From the NCBI GenBank assembly GCA_028293125.1, contig JAQGPJ010000041.1, positions 1 through 64,000 on the forward strand: a DNA stretch of 64,000 nucleotides, given 5' to 3'. The position numbers and the translations under genes were made by a program. Source of the stretch: Verrucomicrobiales bacterium. Lineage in GTDB: Bacteria > Verrucomicrobiota > Verrucomicrobiia > Verrucomicrobiales > V1-33. Positions 58,167-64,000 of the stretch are shown one piece after another (the first letter of the stretch is position 1; each line of letters begins with the position of its first letter). A model generated the notes under the pieces. The model saw only the letters and a list, made by a program, of their open reading frames with translations, made no database searches and was not told where the DNA came from.

Positions 58167-58487
58167 ATGATGAGCTGGATTATTTTGATTGTTGCAGGGC
58201 TTTTGGAGGTGGGCTGGGCGGTTGGCCTCAAATACACGGAAGGCTTCAGCCGATTGTGGCCAAGCGTGGGCACTGCGGCCGCGCTTGTTCTAAGCATTGT
58301 CCTGCTGGGGATCTCCCTGAAAACCCTCCCCATGGGAACAGCCTACGCCGTTTGGGTGGGCATCGGGATCGTGGGAACCGCCGTTACGGGAGCCTTCCTT
58401 GGAGAGCCCTTTGGTGCCGGGAAAATCGTGGGATTGCTGCTGATTATCACCGGCATCGTTACTCTGAAGGCGAATTCTCAAACTTGA
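58167..58487 (+). CDS. gdx: Guanidinium exporter Gdx (SugE, small multidrug resistance family)
   Basis: 106 residues with four membrane helices; ATGATG at 58167 gives two possible starts. SMR features: 'MSWIILIVAGLLEVGWAVGLKYTEGFSRLWPS' with the membrane-embedded Glu in LLEVGW, 'ISLKTLPMGTAYAVWVGIGIVGTAVTGAFLGEPF' typical of the Gdx/SugE branch rather than EmrE, and 'LLLIITGIVTLK'. It exports guanidinium in exchange for protons as an antiparallel dimer. Controlled by the guanidine-II riboswitch just upstream. Confidence 0.93.
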   Translation: MMSWIILIVAGLLEVGWAVGLKYTEGFSRLWPSVGTAAALVLSIVLLGISLKTLPMGTAYAVWVGIGIVGTAVTGAFLGEPFGAGKIVGLLLIITGIVTLKANSQT

Positions 58488-58779
58488 TTACGGAGACAGG
58501 TGCATGGTATCCTTTTTGATTGCGGCAGTGGCCTCCGGCCCAGGCTTGGCGCATGTGATCGCGCGGACAGCCGCCGGAAGGCGGCCCAAAGGCTTGGCGT
58601 CCTGTTTTGGAACCGGAATTGGTGGAATTGTTTCACGTCCTTGCCCCGTCGATAACTGGCCAGCGCCGCCCCGCAGGAAAAGGCCAAAGCATCCTCAGTT
58701 CCCCAGCTCAATCCAAATCCAGCGAAGAATAGAGGCGGCGACGGAAGTGATCCGGAGTTTCCGCGTGTGACTTGAGAAA
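58488..58779. other. Gap after gdx; no convincing gene
   Basis: About 290 bases (373 to the next gene). Frames on both strands are open but show no conserved sequence, no start context and no codon bias. The terminator of the oxidoreductase gene lies at its far end. Confidence 0.5.
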
Positions 58780-58818
58780 AAACAAACCTGTGCCAATGCT
58801 TTCAGGCATTGGCACAGG
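58780..58818 (-). terminator. Intrinsic terminator of the Gfo/Idh/MocA gene
   Basis: Perfect 13-bp stem CCTGTGCCAATGC / GCATTGGCACAGG with a 6-base loop. On the minus strand it is followed by TTTGTTTTTT. Lies 43 bases beyond the stop at 58861. Confidence 0.9.
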
Positions 58819-58860
58819 CTTATCGGAAAAACGGCCTCTCTGTCCCGGCAAAGGATCACC

Positions 58861-59910
58861 TCAGGCCCAGGCGATGTCGCTGATCGGCACCGGAACGCCC
58901 CCGAGGGCGGCGGAGTGGTCAGCGGCGAAGATGACCTGATGGCTGCGCATGGCGTCCCTGAAACTGGTCAGGGGCATTTCCTGACCGGCCTCCAAGGCTT
59001 TGAAGAAGACCTCGAACTGCGTCTGATAGGGGTGGTCCGCCACATCGCCGGAGTCGATGGGGTGGATGCTCAGCTGGCTCCACTTTGCTTTGTTGAGCCC
59101 GGCGATCTTGTTGCTGTGGAACTTCTCGTCAAGAAGGGTGCCCTCGCTGCCCACGAGGTGGGTGTGGAAATAGTAGGGCTGGAAGCAGTCCAGCACGCTG
59201 GCGCACTTGCCGATGCGGCCGTCCTTGAATTTCAGCAGGGACACCGTGGTGGTGGGGTAGTCGTAGATGCTGAAGTAGGGGTGCGTGCTCTGGGTGTTGA
59301 GGCTGGTGATGCTTTCCACCTCCCCGTCCATGCACATCAGCAGCGCGTCCATGGCGTGGCAGCCGGCGGTGAGCAGGCTGCTGCCGGCCCCTTTCTTCTG
59401 CGTGTTCCAGCGGTACTGGCCATACCAAGGGCCCAAGCCGTGGTAATAATCGATCTCGCCGTAATGCACGCGGCCCAGCATGCCGCTGTCGATCATGCTT
59501 TTGACAGTCACAAACTGGCCGCTGTGGCGCACTTCGAAACACACGCAGGTCTTCACGCCGGCGGCGGCCACGGCGCGGTCCGCCTGCAGGCACTCATCCC
59601 AAGTGAGGGCGATGGGTTTCTCCAGAATGATGTGCTTGCCCGCCTCCGCCGCCTGCACGGTGAAGCGCAGGTGGTCCCAAGGGTATCCGGTGATGTCCAC
59701 CACCTCCAAGTCCGGCTGGGCGAAAAAGGCCGCCGCGTCCGTGAAGCTGGTGATTTTGCCGCCGTACTTGGCCGAAAGCTCCGCGTCGTCCAGTTTCCGG
59801 GAGGAAAGGATGGAGGTGACGTTGCTTTGACCTGTGGCGTGAAGAGCGGGGATATGGGCGGTCGCCGCCCAGCCGTAGCCAATAATTCCGGTGTTGAAGA
59901 CTTTGGACAT
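58861..59910 (-). CDS. Gfo/Idh/MocA family oxidoreductase
   Basis: 349 residues. Rossmann start 'FNTGIIGYGWAATAHIPALHATG' (GxGxxA variant). 'HIILEKPIALTWDECLQADRA' carries the EKP motif of the family. The C-terminal beta-sheet substrate domain follows ('VHYGEIDYYHGLGPWYGQYRWNTQKKGAGSSLLTAGCHAMDALLMCM', with the catalytic-region His). It oxidises or epimerises a sugar or inositol with NAD(P). Such proteins are highly expanded in PVC bacteria. No signal peptide is seen, so cytoplasmic. Neighbouring nadE (94 bases upstream, same strand) gives no hint of the substrate. Confidence 0.9.
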   Translation of the reverse strand: MSKVFNTGIIGYGWAATAHIPALHATGQSNVTSILSSRKLDDAELSAKYGGKITSFTDAAAFFAQPDLEVVDITGYPWDHLRFTVQAAEAGKHIILEKPIALTWDECLQADRAVAAAGVKTCVCFEVRHSGQFVTVKSMIDSGMLGRVHYGEIDYYHGLGPWYGQYRWNTQKKGAGSSLLTAGCHAMDALLMCMDGEVESITSLNTQSTHPYFSIYDYPTTTVSLLKFKDGRIGKCASVLDCFQPYYFHTHLVGSEGTLLDEKFHSNKIAGLNKAKWSQLSIHPIDSGDVADHPYQTQFEVFFKALEAGQEMPLTSFRDAMRSHQVIFAADHSAALGGVPVPISDIAWA

Positions 59911-60004
59911 AGTTCCGGCAATGGTTGGCGCGGATTGGGCCGGATTGCCAGCAAACTTGCACCTCCGGGCCAGCCCTTTTTACATACTTTTCACACTGCG
60001 GATG

Positions 60005-62008
60005 TCAGGATGCGGAGAGTCCGCCGATGGTCTCCCTCAGTTCCGCCAGCTCCACTTCAAAACCGCTGCTCAGGATGGGGAAACGGCACCAGGTTTTGGG
60101 ATCGAGGTTCTCGTCATCCAGATGGAAGCTAGGGGCATAGCGCTCCCGTTTCCACTGATTACGGCACCAGAGCAGAAAGAAGCGCTCCACCCACCCTCCC
60201 AACTGGGCGGTGGTGTATTGGGGGAAATCCAGCCGCATTTGCAGAAAAACCTCCAGTGGCAGGCGCTTGTCCCGGATGGCTTGGCGCTCGATGGCGTCCA
60301 GCAGCGGATAGGGCATGAGGTCCCCCTCGTCGGTCTGCTCCTCACCGGGAGGCCTGAGCTCCGCCGTGGGGGCCTGGGCGTTGACGACGTGGAGCACCGG
60401 CAGCGGATGCCGGCCGGCGGGGCCGTGATGCTCCATCCAGCGCAGCCACTCGCGCAGCCACGCCTTGTCAATGCCGGCGATGGGGCTCAGCCCTCCGCTG
60501 GTGTCGCCGTCCATGGTCGCATAACCCACCGCGGCCTCGCTGCGGTTGCTGGTGGACAGCAGCAGTGCATTTTTTAGATTGGCCACCATCCAGATACCGG
60601 GACTGCGCACGCGGGCCTGAATGTTCTGCAGGGTCACGTCGTCCTGCTCCCAGGTCAGGGCGCGGCCGATGCCGCCCTCCACCATGGAGGTGTAGCCCTC
60701 GACCAGTTTCGTGATATCGAACTCCAGATGCCGCGCGCCCACGGCCTCCGCCACGGACCGGGCCGCATGCCGGGTCACGTCACCGCTGTTCTCACTGGCC
60801 TGATAAGCCGTGGTCAGCAGCGCCCGCACGAGCGCGGACTCATCCGCCGCCTCCTTCACACTGGGAATAAAGGCCAGTTTTTTCCGGAACCCGTCCAGTC
60901 CCATCTCCTCGGTGCCCAGTTCCACCATCAGGCGGATGAGCACCGCAAGGGCGGTGCTGTCGGCCCCGCCGCTGAGTGACACCACAAACCCCTGCGACCG
61001 GCTTTTCCGCAGGTAGTCAAAGAGTGCCAGCGGCACCACGCGGGAAAATTCCTCGAATTTCAGATCAGGGGCCAGCTCCCAGGCTGCGGCCTCACGCCCG
61101 CTGTGCTCCGGGGTCATTGCCGGCCATTCAAAGGGCATCCTGACCACTCCGGGATCGCCGTTGGCGAAGTCGGGCACATAGGCCGAGGTTTTGGCCTGCG
61201 TCACCCGCCCGGCGTCGATATCCACCTGGGCGCTGATCATCCGCATGTCCGCATAGGAGAAACGCTCCGCCGTGGCCAGCAGGCGGCCATGGGCGGCGAT
61301 CATGGCCTCGCCGTCGAACACCACCCTGCCCGACTCATTACCCAGCAGATTTGCATAGACATAAACCGCGTGGAACGCGCGGCTGCCCTCCAGCACCAGA
61401 CGCTGGCGGACCGCGTTCTTGCCAAAAGCGAAGTGGCTGGCGCTGGGGTTCAGAATCACATCCACCCCGCGCTGCGACAAGCCAACCCCCGGACGGTCGC
61501 CCACCCACGCATCCTCGCAGATTTCAAAGCCGATGCGCACCCCGCCGACCTCATAGATCAGATCCCCGCAGGGCCAGGTCCGCCCGCTGTCATCCGTCAG
61601 GACGCTGACCACTCCCGCCGGCCACGGCTTGAACCAGCGCGGCTCATAGTGAATGCCGTCCCCGGCTAAAAACCGCTTTCCGGAGAAGCCGCCGATGCGC
61701 CCGTCCACCAGCATGGCCACCATGTTGAAAATGCTCTTCCGGTGCCGCACCGGCAGCCCCACGGAGACCACCAGTCCAGACGTCTCCGGCGCGATCTCCT
61801 CCAGCAGCCGCCACGCGGCGGCGGACACTCCCGGGGCCTGAAACGCGTCCTCGCATCCATACCCCGTCAGGCACAGTTCCGGCAGGCACACCACGGAGGC
61901 TCCCTGGGCTCTGGCCTCCGCCAGCGCCAGACGCACCCGCGCGCCATTGCCCCGCCAGTCCAGAGGGGTCTGATTCAGCACTCCAGCCGCCACTTTGATC
62001 AGTCTCAT
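60005..62008 (-). CDS. nadE: Glutamine-dependent NAD+ synthetase
   Basis: 667 residues from the ATG giving 'MRLIKVAAGVLNQTPLDWRGN'. The N-terminal nitrilase-type amidase (about 1-280) has 'VVCLPELCLTGYGCEDAF' (catalytic Glu) and 'RIGFEICEDAWVGDRPG' (catalytic Cys). The C-terminal synthetase has the PP-loop 'VVSLSGGADSTALAVLIRLM' and 'STSNRSEAAVGYATMDGDTSGGLSPIAGIDKAWLREWLRW'. It releases ammonia from Gln and makes NAD+ from deamido-NAD+, the last step of NAD synthesis. Full-length for the two-domain type. The 224-base gap upstream (62009-62232) holds no gene. Confidence 0.95.
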   Translation of the reverse strand: MRLIKVAAGVLNQTPLDWRGNGARVRLALAEARAQGASVVCLPELCLTGYGCEDAFQAPGVSAAAWRLLEEIAPETSGLVVSVGLPVRHRKSIFNMVAMLVDGRIGGFSGKRFLAGDGIHYEPRWFKPWPAGVVSVLTDDSGRTWPCGDLIYEVGGVRIGFEICEDAWVGDRPGVGLSQRGVDVILNPSASHFAFGKNAVRQRLVLEGSRAFHAVYVYANLLGNESGRVVFDGEAMIAAHGRLLATAERFSYADMRMISAQVDIDAGRVTQAKTSAYVPDFANGDPGVVRMPFEWPAMTPEHSGREAAAWELAPDLKFEEFSRVVPLALFDYLRKSRSQGFVVSLSGGADSTALAVLIRLMVELGTEEMGLDGFRKKLAFIPSVKEAADESALVRALLTTAYQASENSGDVTRHAARSVAEAVGARHLEFDITKLVEGYTSMVEGGIGRALTWEQDDVTLQNIQARVRSPGIWMVANLKNALLLSTSNRSEAAVGYATMDGDTSGGLSPIAGIDKAWLREWLRWMEHHGPAGRHPLPVLHVVNAQAPTAELRPPGEEQTDEGDLMPYPLLDAIERQAIRDKRLPLEVFLQMRLDFPQYTTAQLGGWVERFFLLWCRNQWKRERYAPSFHLDDENLDPKTWCRFPILSSGFEVELAELRETIGGLSAS

Positions 62009-62232
62009 AGGGGTAAAAAGCAAAAACCGGTTCCACCGCTCCATGCGGCTCCGGCTCCCCGCACCATGACTGGTGCCGGTGCTTTGTCTAACGCGGAACG
62101 GCCCCGCGGATTACGGGGAAGTTTTCAGGTCCCGGCTTTCAGTTTCAATATCCACAAAGCCGCAACCTCCGGCATCAGGAAACAGGTTCAGCCTCCAACT
62201 CTGAAAACTGAAGACTGAAAATTTGCTTCCTC

Positions 62233-62925
62233 CTACTGGACCGTGATATTAAGCCTCACAAAGCGCGGCAGTCCGGCACTGATGGCCGGCGTGACCAGCA
62301 GCTTGACCCGCTCGTAAACGGGACTGACCGTCACCGGGTTGCCCAGCGCCGCGAAGGCGGCGGCACCCCAGGTTTGCAGATCAGCCGTTTCCTGCACGGT
62401 CTGAACGCCGCTGTTTTTACGGCGGATGTACTCCACCGTGATGAACCGGGCACCTCCCAGCGTCTCCTCCCGGATCAGTGGCAGGCCGCTGTTGCCGGCC
62501 CCCGCCGCGAGCACCGGCGTGCCTGAGGCCAGGGGATCAAGGTTGAACATGAATTCCAGCAGATTGGTGACGCCATCCCCGTCCGGATCCGCGGCGGGTG
62601 CTGCCGGGGGATCAGTGGTGCCGCCAAAAATGGCGGTCTGCCAGGCGGCAAAGGCCACCTGGCCCTCTCCGGTGCCGGTGCTCCCACCTGCAGCCAGCTG
62701 GGCCGTGAAGCCGGACAGCAGCGTGTATTTCGGGCTGGAGGCGGTCCCGGCCAGGGAGGACAGAGTGGCGGTCTGGGAATAAACCGTGCCGCCGGACACT
62801 GCGGTGCCGCCGGAGTTCAGCGATTCCGCCTGGATTTGATAGGGGCCTCCCTGCCGCACCTGGGCGGAAAGCAGCGGCGCGGCGGCCAGCATCAGTGCGG
62901 CGGCGGGAAAAAACACGCGGATCAT
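62233..62925 (-). CDS. Secreted protein with a Ca-binding-like DPDGDG segment
   Basis: 230 residues from the ATG giving 'MIRVFFPAAALMLAAAPLLSAQV', a signal peptide. Residues about 20-85 ('GGPYQIQAESLNSGGTAVSGGTVYSQTATLSSLAG') resemble repeat stretches of Verrucomicrobial secreted proteins. 'DPDGDGVTNLLEFMFNLDPLA' (about 118-138) is the thrombospondin-type calcium motif very common in this phylum, followed by a beta-rich C-terminal domain. It overlaps the kelch gene by ATGA, so the two are translationally coupled. Confidence 0.7.
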   Translation of the reverse strand: MIRVFFPAAALMLAAAPLLSAQVRQGGPYQIQAESLNSGGTAVSGGTVYSQTATLSSLAGTASSPKYTLLSGFTAQLAAGGSTGTGEGQVAFAAWQTAIFGGTTDPPAAPAADPDGDGVTNLLEFMFNLDPLASGTPVLAAGAGNSGLPLIREETLGGARFITVEYIRRKNSGVQTVQETADLQTWGAAAFAALGNPVTVSPVYERVKLLVTPAISAGLPRFVRLNITVQ

Positions 62926-64000
62926 GGGCGCTGATAGAGGTAGAGGGTCTGGCCGGGCCGATAGCGGCCACCGGTGTTCAATTCGGAGCCGGAAGTGCCG
63001 CCCCAGATAATCATTTCGGAGCCGCTCCACACGGCATTCTGCATGGCGCGGGCCGCGGGCACTCCTGTCAGGCCGGCAGCGGTCCAGCTGTTGGCTCCGG
63101 GACTGTAACGGCCTCCGGTGCTGGTGTAAACCGCCGGGTTGTAGGGGCTGGTGTAACCGCCCCAGACAATCATCTCATTGCCTGACCAGACCGCGGTGTG
63201 CCTCATCCGCGCCGGCACCGCATCGCTGACGCTCATGGCGGTCCAGGTATTGCCGGCAGCATTGTAGCGTGATCCGCTGTTGAAAAGAATGAACTCCGCT
63301 CCCGTGGGCCCGGCGGGATCCTTGGATTGCCCGCCCCAGACCATCATTTCCGAGCCTGTCCACACGGCGGTGTGAAAGAAACGGGGATTGGTGTTGGAAG
63401 CGGCCATGCCCGTCCAGATGTTGGTCGCCGGATTGTACCGGGCACCGTCCGCATAGGCCGTCTGGCCGCTGAGCGCCGTGGTGTTGACGCCGCCCCAGAC
63501 AATCATTTCCGCGCCGGACCAGACAGCGGTGTGCAGCTGCCGGGCCGAGGGCGCGGAGACTTTGGAAATCGTAGCCCAAATGCCCGTCTCCGGATAGAAG
63601 GCGGCTCCATCACCCAGCGCGGCGGTCCCATCAACCCCCCCCCAGACGATCATAGCATTGCCGGTCCACACAGCGGAGGCCCGGTAACGGGCCGAAGGCG
63701 CGTTGGCGGTTCCCACAGTGCTCCAAGTATCAGTCGTTGGATTGTAGCGTCCGCCCGTATTTTGGTAGGCCAAATCGGTGACCCCGCCCCAAACGATCAT
63801 TTCCGTGCCGGTCCAGACCGCCAAAGCGTCATTCCGGGGAGCCGGCTGGTTGACGGTGTTCATGGCTTTCCATGTGTTGGTCGTTGGATTGTAGCGCCAG
63901 CCCCCCCCGCTGTCGCCCCAGACCATCATTTCCGTGCCCGTCCAGACGGCGGTGGCGCGATCGCGCGCGGCACCCCCGGTGATGGCCGTCCAGCTGTCCC
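62922..64000 (-). CDS. Kelch-repeat protein (5' end cut by window edge)
   Basis: Open from the window edge to a TGA at 62922. Seven copies of a 45-55 residue kelch unit are visible, each with 'AVW(T/S)G-EMIVWGG' and most with 'GGRYNP-TNTW', ending in 'GGRYRPGQTLYLYQRP'. Kelch units form beta-propeller blades, usually for protein or glycan binding. The N-terminus, with any signal peptide, lies outside the window. The next gene, coupled by a 4-base overlap, encodes a secreted protein, so the kelch protein is likely exported too. Confidence 0.88.
   Translation of the reverse strand, partial: DSWTAITGGAARDRATAVWTGTEMMVWGDSGGGWRYNPTTNTWKAMNTVNQPAPRNDALAVWTGTEMIVWGGVTDLAYQNTGGRYNPTTDTWSTVGTANAPSARYRASAVWTGNAMIVWGGVDGTAALGDGAAFYPETGIWATISKVSAPSARQLHTAVWSGAEMIVWGGVNTTALSGQTAYADGARYNPATNIWTGMAASNTNPRFFHTAVWTGSEMMVWGGQSKDPAGPTGAEFILFNSGSRYNAAGNTWTAMSVSDAVPARMRHTAVWSGNEMIVWGGYTSPYNPAVYTSTGGRYSPGANSWTAAGLTGVPAARAMQNAVWSGSEMIIWGGTSGSELNTGGRYRPGQTLYLYQRP

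Noticed and set aside
58504-58770. 88-codon plus-strand frame after gdx
   Set aside because: No recognisable protein features; basic and low complexity at its end, and runs toward the next gene's terminator.
1-64000. CRISPR arrays, tRNA and rRNA genes, prophage
   Set aside because: No regularly spaced direct repeats, tRNA cloverleaf motifs, rRNA segments or phage structural genes were recognised; the only mobile-element traces are at 22649-25430.

Overview
The window comes from a GC-rich member of the Verrucomicrobiota/PVC group. Pointers are a DUF1800/DUF1501 Tat-exported protein pair, a second DUF1501 protein, a PVC-type dehydrogenase-cytochrome with a C-terminal CxxCH haem site, System II (ResB/CcsA) cytochrome c maturation, a DUF5722 glycoside hydrolase-like protein, kelch and 'DPDGDG'-type secreted proteins, and weak ribosome binding sites. 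No rRNA, tRNA or CRISPR array was found.

Layout. 1-1900: end of a dcw cluster (ftsQ, cut by the window edge, and ddl). 2315-12170: a membrane-anchored SurA/PpiD-like chaperone, an OxyR-type regulator with an OxyR-like palindrome on its start codon, and a minus-strand run of an LptA-domain protein, KdsD and a large MscS channel (envelope and LPS functions). 12347-18056: exported DUF1800 and DUF1501 proteins, a zinc metallopeptidase and a PhoPQ-activated-pathogenicity-related protein. 18057-25485: accessory region. A compositionally different, translationally coupled four-gene operon (SDR, Zn-alcohol dehydrogenase, lactonase, SDR) is followed by IS debris. The homoserine dehydrogenase gene sits between two inverted 34-bp repeats, one of them the end of a decayed IS701-like element. 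25486-36063: a DUF116-prenyl synthase fusion, a DUF5722 protein, an EEP nuclease-like protein, the large PVC cytochrome, and divergent dprA and dus. 36226-42942: a Fic remnant, pgsA, moaE, gnd, an intact class II Fic protein with a phased-repeat promoter, and an RbfA-like/RtcB-like pair. 43096-49589: ccsA-resB-lipoprotein and glyS. 49786-55021: an ArsR-methyltransferase fusion, DUF1501, nth, a 3D-domain lipoprotein and a TPR protein. 55352-58487: trxB, two immunity-like genes (DUF2716, DUF4303), a frameshifted pseudogene, and a guanidine-II riboswitch controlling gdx. 58861-64000: a Gfo/Idh/MocA oxidoreductase, NAD synthetase, and two secreted proteins, the last (kelch) cut by the right edge.

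Most of the window is core and envelope metabolism. The points of most interest are the foreign oxidoreductase cassette with its IS scars around hom, the OxyR-type site on the oxyR start codon, the phased TGGATA repeats in the fic promoter, the DUF116-prenyl synthase fusion, the RbfA-like/RtcB-like pairing, and the immunity-gene cluster beside the guanidine riboswitch. All family assignments come from reading motifs in the translated sequence; no database search was run.
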